DNA of 64,000 nucleotides from Amorphophallus konjac (Eukaryota; Streptophyta; Magnoliopsida; Alismatales; Araceae): contig CM040125.1 in assembly GCA_022559845.1 (NCBI GenBank), positions 322,593,829 through 322,657,828 of the forward strand, read 5' to 3'. Position numbers and translations under genes: made by a program. The number at the start of each line of letters is the position of its first letter. The first letter of the stretch is position 1. Positions 1 through 11,868 of the stretch are shown here, piece by piece. The notes under the pieces are model-generated. The model ran no database searches. It was not told the DNA's origin and worked only from the letters and a program-made list of their open reading frames with translations.

Positions 1-1
1 T

Positions 2-1408
2 GGGACTAAATGGGTGTTCAGAAATAAAACTGATGAATCAGGGAATGTGATTAAAAATAAGGCCAGACTTGTAGCTCAAGGGTATAATCAGGAATTTGGA
101 ATAGACTTTGAAGAGACTTTTGCTCCTGTAGCCAGGTTAGAAGTAATCAGAATCTTATTGGCTTATGCATGATCCCTATGAATAAATCTTCAGCAAATGG
201 ATGTAAAATCTACTTTTCTGAATGGGGAAATCAGTGAGGATGTCTATGTGAGGCAGCCTCCTGGATTTGAATGCTTAGACTTCCCTAATCATGTGTATAA
301 ACTTCGAAAAGCTCTCTATGGTTTAAAGCAAGCTCCTAGAGCTTGGTATGACAGGTTGAGCAAATTCCTCACTGATAAGAACTTCACAAGAGGTGTAGTT
401 GATCAAACCCTGTTTACTAAGGTAAGTCATTCAGATATTCTTATCATTCAAATTTATGTGGATGACATTATCTTTGGGTCAACTAACCCCAAATTGTGTG
501 AGGAATTCTCTCAGATAATGACTAATGAGTTTGAAATGAGCTCAATGGGTGAGCTCAAATTATTTCTTGGACTGCAGGTTACACAATCAAAGGATGGTAC
601 CTTCATTTCTCAGTCCAAGTACATAAGGGATCTATTGAAGAAGTACAAAATGGACAACCTCAAGGAAATAGCTGCTCCAATGGGTACCTCAACCAGTTTG
701 GATGAAGATCCTCAAGGTAAACCAGTGGACCAAAGGCTATATAGAGGTATAATCGGATCCCTTCTATATCTTACAGCATTTAGGCCTGACATTCAATTTT
801 TAGTGTGTTTATGCTCTAGATTTCAGGCTAGTCTCAAAGAATCACATCTTAAATCAGTGAAAAGCATTTTTAGATATTTACTAGGCACCCAAGAGCTAGG
901 TCTTTGGTATCCTGCCAAGTGTGAGTTAGAACTTCTAGCTTACACTGATGCAGATTATGCTGGGTGTCGAGTAGAGAGAAAAAGCACTAGTGGATATTGT
1001 CAATTCCTAGGTGGCTGTCTAGTATCTTGGGCATCTAAGAAGCAACACACTGTAGCTTTGTCTACAGCTGAAGCTGAATATGTTGCAGCTGGTAATTGTG
1101 CTGCCCAAGTACTATGGATCAAGCACCAACTGGATGATTATCAGATAAAATTGGGATGTATTCCAATGTTATGTGATAATACTAGTGCTATATGCCTTGC
1201 TAAAAATCCTGTTCATCATTCTAAGACTAAGCATATAGAGATCAAACACCATTTTCTTAGAGATGTTGTAAATAAAAAGGAAATTGAAATGAACTTCATT
1301 GAAACAGAAAAACAACTTGCTGATATCTTTACTAAGCCACTAGGGAATGAAAGGTTTAAATTTCTTAGAAGAGAACTTGGCTTGTGTAAATTTCAGCATG
1401 ATGAATAA
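2..1408 (+). pseudogene. pol: Copia pol, 3' part: reverse transcriptase and RNase H (element A)
   Basis: Reading frame 2 encodes the C-terminal half of a Copia polyprotein that would copy element RNA into DNA in virus-like particles. Visible motifs are [11 protein letters not shown] and the SFL-type palm motif near the start, YVDDIIFGS (the RT catalytic YVDD), then RNase H with YTDADYAG, STAEAEY and LCDNTSAI carrying the acidic residues, ending with ADIFTKPLG. The frame is open from 197 to the stop at 1408. Upstream it is broken by two in-frame TGA codons at 170-172 and 179-181, where element C has TGC and GGA. The upstream frame continues to the window edge, so the ATG at 197 is not a true start. 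Element C is the closest relative seen. Confidence 0.9.
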
Positions 1409-2152
1409 ACTCTCTGGATTGCTTGAATAAACTTTGTGAATGTTGATTGTTGCACCATACTCATTATCATGCATAACATTCATATTTTTTGTGGCATCAC
1501 ACTCATGATCATCATTGCATATCATCTAGTCATGACTGTGTCTAAGGTCTCTCTCTCATCTAAAGTCACATGCATATAGACAGGGGGAGTATTGTTAGAA
1601 ATTCAGAATGGTCATCAAATTTATTAAAATTCAATTCCTTGACCCTGAATGAGTTGAATCTGACATATGGCAATCTGTTAGTCAGTTCTGATTCCTAAGC
1701 AATAGAAAACAGACTTCTTCACTTATAAGAACTTTAATTGCTTAAAGACTGACTAAATGGTTTAAATTTTATAAACTTTAAAGTTCAAAGATTGCAATCA
1801 GTAAATAAGAAAGCTAAAAATTGATAAAGCTCTCAACCCTTATTTTATTTCATGTCAGACAAAGTCAATTATATCTGAAATCTAAAAACTCATCTAAAAT
1901 CCTGTTAGAGAAGGTTAAGTTTGTGTATTGTCCTTAAACAAGTCATTCTAAAACAATTAAAGGATAGCTAAGAAAAATATTGGCAAACATTGAAAATTAA
2001 TTGAAAAACATAATTGGCAGAGCAATGACTGGTAAATTACTGAGAAACTAAGTGATCCATCAAAGAAATGGACTATACTTAAGTCATGAAGTGTATCAGT
2101 TATCTCTGTATAAAATGATCAAAATAGTAAGGTGGTTTCACTGAGTACCTGG

Positions 2153-2182
2153 GGGTAACTGGCGTCTGATAAACGTGTACCC
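2153..2182 (+). other. Predicted 3'-region hairpin, copy a (element A)
   Basis: Outer stem GGGTA/TACCC encloses an internal loop and an inner stem CGT/ACG around the loop CTGATAA. The same architecture recurs at 2255-2287 and in elements C and D with compensating stem changes. Confidence 0.55.
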
Positions 2183-2254
2183 TCACACAAAAAGGTGTAA
2201 ATCAGTTCTATTGAGTTTGATCATAGGCAGAATGGTCCATCATGTTGAGTATCT

Positions 2255-2287
2255 AAGGGTGTTGGCGTCTGATAAACGTATACCCTT
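2255..2287 (+). other. Predicted 3'-region hairpin, copy b (element A)
   Basis: Outer stem AAGGGT/ACCCTT and inner stem CGT/ACG around CTGATAA. It is a second copy of the hairpin at 2153-2182, about 100 bases downstream. Confidence 0.55.
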
Positions 2288-2845
2288 ACGCAAAAAGATA
2301 AATGGTACCTGAATGCCCTTAATGAAATACAATGAAAAATGCTGTTTCTTCAAAAGAATTTTCAAGGATGTCAATTTGTTTAATTTCAGTACATGACCTG
2401 GTATTTCTTAACAACTTTTAATGAGTCTACGAAAGTAAGATATTCTGAAACTGAATCTCCCATGCAAATCTGATTTTGGTTTATTGTTTTATCATGCACA
2501 GAAAACTTATCCAATGATTGTAGTGCATGTACTTAAAATTTATAACCTTTAAACCAGAACTCTATCTGAAAGTTGTTTTTCAATTCATATGACTGAAGAC
2601 TCTGTGCTTTAGAATGCTTATTCCTAAACTACTTGTTCAGAATGCCAGTCAGATGATCTCTCTTGATTCTTTCCCTTGTAATATCTTTCCCTCCTCTTTG
2701 TTGATGGCAAAGGGGGAGAATATTGTCTGTTTGTTGAATTACAGGGGAAGTGTATACATTATTTTGGCAAAGGGGGAGATTGTTAGAACTTGCATTCTCA
2801 TAGCATGCATTAGGAGTCAGTGTAACTCATAGTATTGCCATCATC

Positions 2846-2859
2846 AAAAAGGGGGAGAT
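2846..2859 (+). other. Terminal polypurine tract (element A)
   Basis: AAAAAGGGGGAGAT lies directly before the LTR start TGTTGTG. It is the expected primer for plus-strand DNA synthesis. Confidence 0.85.
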
Positions 2860-2899
2860 TGTTGTGCCCCTGTAGTTTTGATGATCCATAGTTTTGATG

Positions 2900-4410
2900 A
2901 TAGCAATCAGTATGAGTCACAAGTCTATTCAGTCTATTCATCCATGCATTCTTCTTATGCAGCAGACACATTAAGTCCATACATCGCATGACTCGCAGGC
3001 TAGCAAGTCCATACACTGCATGACTCGTAGGCTAGCAAGTTCATACACTGCATGGCTCGCAGGCTAGCAAGTATGTACATCACAGTCGTCGCAGGCACAG
3101 CAAGTCCATACACTGCATGACTCGCAGGGTAGGAAGTCTATACATTGGCAGTTGTCATGCAGCGTCAACACAAGTCTATACATCCATTGCTTCAGTTCAA
3201 TATATGCTATGTGCATGCATTGCATCGGTGCATTGCTTCCTCTGTGCATATACTGCATCAGTGCATCCATCAGGCATACAGTCTATACACTAATACATGT
3301 GAGGTCCTGTCTACACGATAATGTCTATACATGCATGCAGGCAGTCAAGTCTATACATTGCATCTCACACATCCAGCAAGTCTGTACATTGAGTTCGCTT
3401 GTTGGCTTTCAAAGTCTACACATTGTGGATGCAGAGTCTATACATTCATTTGCCTTGCATTGCATGGAGTCTGCACATTCCACGCCAGCAAGTCTATACA
3501 TTCGTTGTAGTTTAGTGTCTCATGCAAGTCTATACAATACATCAGCAAGTATGTACATTGTACAGACAAGGCATCTGTAAGTCTATATAATGCATCGTCT
3601 TGGCCATCGTCTCACTTGATCAAGTCTATACATTGCACGCGTTCGAAGTCTGTACATTCTTCATTCTTCACCTAAAGTTTATACAAACTTCAGCGTCTCA
3701 TTCAGCGTCTATGTGCATAAATCAAAGTCTGTACAGCCCTTGCTTAAGGCAAGTCTGTACATTGCATCGTCTCATGCATCGTCTTTGTGCATACGTTAAA
3801 GTCTATGCATCGGCCAGAAAAGTCTGTACATTGGACTAAGTCTGCATCGGTTAAAGTTTATACATTGACAAGTCTGCACATCAGCCTGTTCACTCATCTC
3901 AAAGTCTGTACATCCTTTAGCTAGAACTGTGGAAGTCCATACATTGCTGTTTGGGCCAAGTCTATACATCGCCACTGTAGCATGCGATTCTTCAAGTCTG
4001 TACAGCGCCATGTTCACACGCTTCATCAACTCTATACATTGTCTGCTTGCATAACGTTGAGTCTGTACATCACTTGAACACTCATTGCAATCAACTCTAT
4101 ACACTGCATTCATGCACTGCACGAAGTCTGCACATTGTGTTGCTTTGTTCACACTTTGTCTTGCTAAGTCATATACAAAGTCTAGACAACATTGCACGAT
4201 GAGTCTGCATATTCATATGGCATGTCTATACAACCATCTGCTATGTTCTTAGCATTGCATACCTGAAGTCTGTACAATGCCACAGCACTGCATTCGCTAA
4301 GTCTGTACAACGCCATGGCCCTGCATACGTAGAGTCTGAACATTGCATTGCTTCACATTCACTGAGTCTATACATTGCTTCAGCTCTGTCTATGTATAGT
4401 CTGTACATCA
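2900..4410 (+). repeat. Array of dispersed AAGTCT(A/G)TACATTG motifs in U3 of element A
   Basis: About 40 copies by eye of a degenerate 12-14-base motif, core AAGTCTATACA or AAGTCTGTACA, are separated by 15-40 bases of unrelated sequence. This is not an ordinary tandem repeat. The array creates spurious ORFs on both strands that are rich in Ser, His, Cys and Tyr; I do not treat them as genes. Confidence 0.85.
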
Positions 4411-4516
4411 GTTAACCCTTAAACTGATAATTCCTTTCGAATGACTGACAGGGACTAAAGTGCAAAGATGAAGGATTGGCTCGTGATCCAAGGAAGGACG
4501 AGCTGTCCAGATTATG

Positions 4517-4638
4517 ACACGTGGAAGCAGCCCAGTCAGGATGCTGCCAGGTGGTCGAAGCTCCTCGGATCTGGTGAATTCTCTGGGCGGGAAATGTGGA
4601 AGCCACACGCCCTATCCAATCTGCTGCTGGTATAAAAG
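4517..4638 (+). promoter_or_regulatory. LTR promoter of element A (G-box and TATA)
   Basis: CACGTGG at 4518-4524, a second related site GCCAGGTGG at 4546-4554, CCACACGCCC near 4602, and TATAAAAG at about 4631-4638. The same order and similar spacing are found upstream of the TATA boxes in C and D. ACGT-core G-boxes are typical bZIP sites in plants; activity here is inferred. Confidence 0.6.
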
Positions 4639-5155
4639 GAAGTCTTCTTCCTCAGAAGAAGGCTGATCGAGTGGTGAAGTCCGAACAGAGAAACTGAACA
4701 TCTGTAGCAGCAGAGTGCCACCGAGATCCACAGAGAAGAAAAGCAGAGAGAATAAAAAGAGAAAGAAGAGAAGATTGAGAGAGATGAGTTGAGAGAGTTT
4801 GAGAGCTTGTGAATCAGTCTCTTGGTTCAGATACCAGAGCTGATACTGCTCATTCTGAGCTACATTTCTTTTGGGTTTTCCCATTTTCGTTTGATTCTAT
4901 TTTTGCTTTCCGAAATTATTTCTTCAAGCTGTGAGCCAGCTGTTAGCAGAGGTGCTGCCTCTGGACGGGTAAGCTGTAATCCCCAGCGGGTTTGCAGAGG
5001 TGCATCCTATGGACAGGTTAAGCTGTAACTCCTCAGCGGGCGAGACTTGGTCTCGGACAGCAAGCTGTGAAGCTCAGCGGTTGTAGGCCAAGCTGTACTG
5101 CCCAGCGGACGCAAGCTGTGTGGCGCAGCAGTAAGCCATACTCAGTTGAGTGTGG

Positions 5156-5185
5156 GGTGGACGTAGGTCTCCTGACCGAACCACC
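5156..5185 (+). other. Conserved LTR hairpin (element A)
   Basis: GGTGG, ACGTA, GGTC, loop TCCT, GACC, GAA, CCACC. Both stems are perfect, and the internal loop ACGTA/GAA matches that in the other Sirevirus families. It lies downstream of the TATA box and is therefore transcribed. Confidence 0.65.
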
Positions 5186-5422
5186 TAAAAATCTTGGGTG
5201 TCTTGTGTTTGTGCGATTGTCTATGAACTGTTGTGATTGGATTTCCTGATTATCTTTACAGTTTGAATTGCTTCTGTTCATATCCAGCATTCTAGTTAGA
5301 GATATTGTAGATCAGCTTAAATTCCGCATTAGAGCCTTATATGTGTTTTAAAATTAGACATTAGATCTATTCACCCCCCTCTAGATCCACTCTCAGTGGT
5401 AATAGACTGCATCAATCTAACA

Positions 5423-6709
5423 TAACAGGATGGTCCAATCCGACCGTTCATCGTCCCAACGGTGCAAAACATGGGCGGCTAGCCCTTAGTCGCTCGAGGG
5501 AAGGGCGGCTAGAACCTCGCCGCTCAAGGGGATGAGCGGACCCACCCAGGCCGCATATCCCACCAACGGCACAAGTGACAAACGGCCAGCCCCTGGCCGC
5601 TCATGAGGACATACGGCTAGCCCCTAGCTGCTGACCTCAAACACTGTGCAATGGTCACAAGCCAACGGTCAAAAACCCACGGGATGAACGGTTGGCTTTG
5701 GGCCGCTCATGGGGATGAACAGTCACACGACTGACCGCGCATACCCACTGCACTCCGAGCCGAAGGGCGGTCATGTCTGGGCCGCGCATGGGGATAAACG
5801 GGCCCTGGTTCGGCCGTTTATCCCTTGCCGACGCGAAAACAGCGAACTCACCGGGATTCACCATTTCGGCCCCAAACGAGCCCCATTGAGAGGAAAATGG
5901 AAGGGAACCGACCCCCAAGCACACTAGCATGATTCTACGCCCCCAAAATGCAGAATCACGGGCTAAAACCATAGATCGGGCGGTCACTCCCCACGACATG
6001 TTCAACCCTTCCCGGCGAGATAAAACCCACTCTCAACCTCGCCTCGTCCTAAAAATCGCGGGGAAGGAATGCAAGAGGCTAGGGATCGTCACCCTACCTT
6101 CGCTCCGCATCGAGGTGCGCCGGATCGAGCTCAAACCACGAAGAACGCTTGAAACCCTCTCGAGCTCCCACGATCTCACCGAGCACCGCAGGTCACCGCG
6201 ATCACCACGCCGCCACCGTCGTCGCCGTCCCGTCGTCTCACCGCCATCTGCAGTCGGAGTCGTCGCCGGAAGAGGTGGGGCTACGGTCGCGTGCGCACGA
6301 GAGAGAAGGAGAAAGAAGAAGAAGAAGAAAGAGAAAAAAAGGAAGAAAAAGGAAAAGAAATGGGATTTTATAGAAAATCCAGAAATTCCAAAAAATACCA
6401 AAAAATAGAAAATCATGTTTTCGCGATACTCGAAACGCACCGGTCGCAACGGTACCATCCGTGCCTAGGTGAACAACTTGGTTCACCCGCAACGAGGTTC
6501 TGAAGGATTTACCGAAACCCGCACCGGAAATCGGAAAACACGTGCAGAAAAGTCGCGACGCACTCAGGGCCTCCAAAACAACTCCGGATCGAGCCGATCC
6601 GAACACGAAAGATGTCCGAAATGAAATTTCGGGCACAATAGAGCTAGACACTCCGAGAAAGCAGGTCTGAGACCCAAGAAGAAGGATTCAAAAGGTCCAG
6701 GATATTACA
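5423..6709 (-). mobile_element. Gypsy (Tekay-like) LTR fragment, minus strand
   Basis: Read on the minus strand it begins TGTAATATCCTGGACC at 6709, comparable to TGTAATGTCCCGAG at 47094. Next comes a GGATC...TTTCGG block, a TATA box (minus CTATAAAA, 6366-6373) and a pyrimidine-rich leader. Between about 5450 and 5850 it holds repeated units with GCGGCT/AGCCGC-type inverted halves. It is cut off at 5422 by element A. ORFs across this stretch are products of the purine/pyrimidine tract and are not genes. Confidence 0.65.
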
Positions 6710-7322
6710 TGGGTGGTTGGAGGGTGGCTTGGAGATTGGTGGGTTCTACCTTGGGGGTTGGGGGGACTTGAATGAGTGTGTGGGGAAGGGGGGATATTAA
6801 TGAAGAATTAATGGGAGGAGAGAGAATAAATTTCAAAATTTGGGGGTAGGGAAGAGAGAGAGAGAGGGGGGGCCCTTAGAGAGAGAGAGATATGAGAGTG
6901 ATATATCAAGAGAGGGAGGGGAGATAAAATTCCAAGGGAATTTTTAATTTCATTGATCATCAAAGGTTACAAATGAGAGAGTGGGGTGGCCTATTTATAG
7001 GCACTGAACTTTTCACATGATAAAATTGACCCTGACTAATGACTTAATGACCAGACAAGTCCAAGGGGGGGCGCCCCTGGGCTTAGCCCACTAGTTGGGC
7101 CCATTAGACTACTTAATTAACCACATGACTCAAGACTTAGGTAAATGACCATTATACCTAGATACTGGACTCAAATAAAAGAAAAATTACATGGTTTATG
7201 ACTCAAATAAAATATGAAAATTACATGACTAGACTCAGAAAAATAGGACTAACATAATGACGCATGTCGACGAACAATCCGAGCTTTGAAAAAATGTGGA
7301 GGGGTAAGTGATGCCCCCATCA
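6710..7322 (-). mobile_element. LTR fragment of another retrotransposon, minus strand
   Basis: On the minus strand it starts TGATGGGGGCATCACTTACC at 7322, a terminus style common in plant Gypsy LTRs. It continues with an AT-rich U3, CCTATAAATAGGCC as TATA box near 6990-7000, and CATTTGTAACC with AATGAAAT downstream as a likely polyadenylation region. Its U5 side is interrupted at 6709 by the neighbouring LTR fragment. No internal coding sequence is present. Family assignment is tentative. Confidence 0.5.
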
Positions 7323-10109
7323 AAATGGTGTGTAGTGGAAGGGTGGATTACAGTCACCTGAAAACTCTCACTATATATAAGGTGGTCTTCGGACCTAAGT
7401 TCTCCATCTTGTACCAGAACTCGGAGAAATCACATGGTCACTTGTGAATGGTGTTCTTAAACTGACATACTTCTATCTGAAAATGAATTTCTGAAATGGT
7501 TCTGAAAATGTGTTTCTAAGTTGCCTCAGAAATCTTACTCATTGCTTATTCTTGAGCTAGATTACATGATTGCATATTTCTCTTGCTGGATGTTATGGAT
7601 TGCCAGTCTCTGAGAGCATTATGGGGTGCATTGCATATTACTGATCATGTCTAAATTCTTGTTCATAAAAATCATGAAATGGAGAATTTCTGTTTAAATG
7701 TCTTTTGTTGCATCTAGTGAGGGGGAGCATTTGGGTGAATGAACTGCATTTGTGATGGACTTTAGTTTTAATCCTTTGATTAAATATTCTTAAAGTGTCA
7801 ACCCCCTGGAACTTTCAGTCTGTTTTGACTCTTGAATCTTTCAGTTTGCATTTTTGTGTTATGAATGTCTCCTTGAGAAATCTGTCATAAATTTTCAGAT
7901 CACTTGGATCAAGCTCTGGCATCTTGCATTGCATTCTCATATAGGTATAGGCTGCATGCTCTTCTTTCAAAATTTTTACTGAACTTTCTGAAAATCATAC
8001 ATTTGCTAAGGAGGAGTTACTAGCTAAACAATCTAAAAATTGATGTTTTGTATGAATTTTCTGAATCCTCATTACCAAATAAAATTGTGATCTCACATTT
8101 GTAAAAATGTATTTCATGCATTAGTTGCATTTAGTTCACTCAAGCAAAATTTGAATTCATGCATTTTGTATCCACATTGCATTCTGCATTGCATACTGCA
8201 TATCTCTCCTACTGTGTGCTTGCATGTTAATATATGTTAAAACCCCTTCGTTGAAGATTCTAAGACCTTACACTCCCTTGGTAAATAATGTTACATTTGA
8301 GTCGTCACTGGTGTGTATCATGTCACACACTCATGGGGGGTAAATTTTTAATAAGTGCATCTATACAGGGGGAGCTACATTGTCATGTACTCAAGAAAAT
8401 TTTCGATATATATGTTAAATCAAATTCGCACACTTCATGCATAAAATGTGAAAATGAGTGATATACATAAGGATATAGGAGTTTCTCCTCAACACTCTAA
8501 ATAAATTAAACTTGCTGCATGGATGTTAAAGAGGCAGTTGGGGAAAAAGTTACCTGCCTCAGTATGAAAAGTTTTGATAAAATGAAAGGCAGATCAATGC
8601 TCAGTCTCACTAAGTAAATTGGATGCACGTCACCTGAGATGTGATGTGGTTCATTTCTGAAAAGTGTTGTACTAGAGTATCTCTGTTCAAAATGAGGTGA
8701 GATGGTTAATTAATACTCTGAGTAATCGGGGAGTCTGACATGTGCTCCATGTGTCTCCTTGCGTAAAAAAGAGTATATTGAACCTAATCACTCTAAGAAA
8801 AATTCTGTTTGTCACTATGGTTATAGTGAAAGTGTTTGAAAAGAAAATTTCAGATGAAAAATTTATTGAGGCAGAGCGAAGCCTCCAATACGTTGCTTTC
8901 TAAATTGAAGTACAGTCTAGGTAATATCTCTTGTGTTGAACTGAAAATCTGGTTATCCATATGACTAAAGCCCATTTTGTGTTAATCACTTACACTTTTG
9001 AAAATTTGATTTAATATGCATTCAGGAAATTGAATGGCTACATTGGCGATTGTATAATTCTCCTATGTGATTGCACAGTCCTCCAAGTGCTACACATGAA
9101 CACTTTGGTTGTACTGATTCACCTGCATCATTCTTACACCCTTTCCCACTTCTAAATAAGGAGGGGGAGTTATACTGCATGTATATATACATATCTGTTT
9201 GATTGCATTATACATAGCTCATCTTGGCATTTAATATGTCATCATTTGTATGCATCAGGTTTAATGTATTCCTAACAGAAAACTAAAAACTTGAGACACA
9301 AAGAAAACTCTAATGCATGGTTTCATAGTTATCTGCTTTGATTGTTCACAGTTGAGAGGCTCTTGGTCAGAAAGTCCTTCATATGCACATTTTCATATCT
9401 ATAATCAAAAGTTTTTGATCATTTTGAACTCAGACTGATCAGATTGTTAAACTATTTTTTATTCCATCCTTTTGCTGAGTATTCATTGTTACTGCATCTA
9501 CTTGTTTGCAATGTCTTTAGCTTGCCTCCCATGCCATGAAATGTGAGCTTTCAAATTCCTACTCCTCTAGATTTCTATTGTGAACTCTTGCTGATCAACT
9601 GAAATTCATAATCCTGCTGATTGTTACACTTACTCCCACTTTTTGATTCCGTCAAAAGGGGGAGAAGAAGATATGTGTCATAAAGTTTATCATCATAAAA
9701 AGGGGGGAGATTATTGTTGTGTACTTTGTATATGAATTTTGATGATAACTAAACTTTATGCCTGTGTTTTTTTGATGCGCCTTTCATGAGGATTCACATT
9801 CATGTGTTGATGATGTCATATGTTTGATGTTAACAAATATGTGCACGTACTTGAGTTTGTGAAGAACAGGTAGGTTGAGCAAGTCCGTCAAGAACTGCAG
9901 CTCAAGATACATCGGTTCAAGCATGAAGCCACGTTGTTGATCTAGCTTGTTTCAGCAGTTTTGCATTGTGCACGCCAGTAGTTTTGAAGAGGAGTCTCAA
10001 GGCTAGCAGCTTCAGCAACAAAAGTACAAAGGTCGGCCTAAAGCCAAGAACGGTCAACCGATTTGCAATTTTCAGTCAATTGGAGTCAGCAGTACAAGCT
10101 CTGCAGCTA

Positions 10110-10870
10110 AGGGTGTAAAATACCTCACATGGGTCACAAATACCCGTTAAGGGTAACAAATAGTTGCTGATGGGTGACAAATAGCTCGGACGGGAGAAGA
10201 AGCACTGACAAGAGGAAAAACCAACATAGCGTTAACGCAATGCTTCAACAGTGTCGACACAGCCTAGCCTGGACGGAAGAAAAATAGCTGACAAGAAGAG
10301 AAGCCATTGTGGCGTTGACGCAACGCTTCAACAGCATCCACGCAGCCAAGCCTGGACATGAGAAATAGAGCTGATAAGAAGAAAAGCCATTGCAACGTCG
10401 ACGCAGCGTCTAAAGGAGTCGACACAGCCAAGTGCAAAAAGGATAAAAACATAGAACAACTGACAAAAGAAGAACACATGCAACAAATGCTTCACAAGAG
10501 TGAAAAATATGTTAGAACCGGTGACAAATGACTGGTAAGGTTAACAATTGCACAACAGAGCTGAAAACATGAAGGTAGCAGAGTCGACGCCATACTGTGA
10601 TGGAGTCGACGCAAGAGCTCGCCAGAAGCCTCTTGCCAGCTGATGGTGAATAAGGGCGATAAATGGGCCTTATGGCAGACAAATAGGTGGACAAGAGTGT
10701 ATAATGGCTCACAATAGTGAAAAATAGTTGAAGGCGACGGCTATAGCAGAGAAGAGAAGCCCAAAGGCGACGGCTTAATCCGCTAAGGGTGACAAATGCC
10801 TTGTGAGGCTAACAAATGACGTGTAAGGGTGAAAAATACCTTACTAAGGGTGATAAATAAGTTGCCAGTG
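10110..10870 (+). repeat. Array of GGGTGACAAATAG-like motifs in U3 of element B
   Basis: At least a dozen degenerate copies of AAGGGTGACAAAT(A/G) are interspersed with GTCGACGCAGC-like units. The position in the LTR matches the AAGTCTATACATTG arrays of the other Sireviruses, but the motif is different. Confidence 0.7.
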
Positions 10871-11831
10871 TAGAAAAAGGGTCAAACACGTGTATCACTG
10901 AAGTGGACCTAGTGAATTCGGACTCCAATGATTGGCACAGCCTCTGAAGACACGTGGCATCCCTCCTGACTACATTCTAGAAGGCTCCTTTACAGAGAAT
11001 ATTCCCTACTTTCCACTTGGACCAATCAAAAGGGGCTAATTTGTTCTCTCTCTGTTATTCACGAAAAACTCATCCGGGATCTGAAAATCAATGGACGAGC
11101 CAGATTAATTCTATCCAAGATGAAGGGCCAAAATTCTTCTTCAGTTCTATAAATACACTACAATGGCCTTCGATTAAGGTCTGATCGAGCAGAAGAAGCA
11201 GAGAGATTTTTGAGCTCGTTCTAGCGCCAAGAAAAGAAGTAGGCAGGAAAGATTTAGAAGAAGAAGGGAATTCGTGTGAAGGCTGCGAAGGGCTGCGAGT
11301 GTGAGAGAAAAGATTTATAAGAAGAAGGAGCTGAGGCCAAGAAGCAGAAGAAGAAGGAGCTGAAGATGAAGCTGCAGATCTGGAAACGCAAAGAGCCACT
11401 AGTGATCGCAAAGAAGAATAGAAGAAGAAGGTGAAGCTCGTCCACTGATGCATAAATCAAACCATTCAACTTTGGTTTAGAGAGTTTCTATACAAGTCAT
11501 TTTATCAATAGCTATCATGTCTATCTGGTTTTTGTCTCTAAACTGTGAACAATATTTTCGTGTGTGTTTCTGTGCAAGGATTGCACAGGCTCAGAGTGTC
11601 TGAGCGTTTGTGTGTGTGTGTGTGTGCCGCTGGACTTCACATCCAGGGTGGTCTAGCGTTCATCCCCGTGTGTGTGTGTGTGTGTGCAGGCTTTGTCCTA
11701 CGTGTGTGTGTTGGGGCGTGTCCCTGTGTGTGTGCAGGCTTGATCTGTGTGTTGTGGAGCTTTGCTCTGTGTTGGGGAGTTTTCTCCGTGCTAATTTTCC
11801 AACAGTGAATCCTCATCAGGTTTTGGTGAGG

Positions 11832-11868
11832 GGTGGACGTAGGGAGCCCGTCGAGGTCCCGAACCACC
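11832..11868 (+). other. Conserved LTR hairpin (element B)
   Basis: GGTGG, ACGTA, GGGA, a longer loop, TCCC, GAA, CCACC. The inner stem is GGGA/TCCC instead of GGTC/GACC, so pairing is kept while the sequence changes. Confidence 0.6.

Larger units (their letters stand above)
1409..2845 (+). other. 3' non-coding region of element A with extra polypurine tracts
   Basis: No convincing ORF lies between pol and the 3' LTR, and no envelope-like gene is visible. Purine tracts of the AGGGGGAG type occur at 1582-1590, 2709-2718 and 2769-2780 before the terminal one. A stretch near 2019-2110 (GGCAGAGCAATGACT, then ATCCATCAAAGAAATGGA) is nearly shared with element C (31140-31230) and recognisable in minus-strand D (about 38520-38600). 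Such conservation outside coding DNA is a known feature of Sireviruses and suggests RNA or cis-acting function. Confidence 0.7.
1..5422 (+). mobile_element. Sirevirus-type Copia element A, 5'-truncated by window edge
   Basis: The window opens inside the reverse transcriptase of a Ty1/Copia element. In order it shows RT, RNase H, a 1.45-kb non-coding region with several polypurine tracts, and a 3' LTR of about 2.56 kb starting TGTTGTGCCCC after the tract at 2846-2859. The long LTR, repeated polypurine tracts and close similarity to element C place it in the Sirevirus (SIRE/Maximus) lineage. Its 5' half lies outside the window, so the 5' LTR and target duplication cannot be checked. The right end, at about 5422-5427, is placed by the abrupt change into a minus-strand Gypsy LTR. 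Confidence 0.85.
2860..5422 (+). repeat. 3' LTR of element A
   Basis: It starts TGTTGTGCCCCTG, as in element C, and ends near CTAACA after the CACCCCCCTCTAGATC block that sits close to the right end of each Sirevirus LTR here. Inside, in order, are a long array of AAGTCTATACATTG-like motifs (2900-4410), a promoter with CACGTGG and TATAAAAG, a purine-rich leader, AAGCTGT...CAGCGG repeats (4928-5140), and the conserved hairpin at 5156-5185. The end is uncertain by about 5 bases (TAACATAACA). Confidence 0.8.

Noticed and set aside
197..199. ATG at 197 as the start of a 403-residue protein
   Set aside because: The pol homology continues upstream in the same frame past two stop codons, so this ATG is internal.
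3152..4197. ORFs of 79-142 residues rich in Ser, His, Cys and Tyr on both strands
   Set aside because: They run through the AAGTCTATACATTG motif array of an LTR; both strands give similar open frames because of repeat composition.
6033..6651. Overlapping ORFs of 137-159 residues on both strands
   Set aside because: They arise from a purine/pyrimidine-rich leader in a Gypsy LTR; no domain and low complexity.
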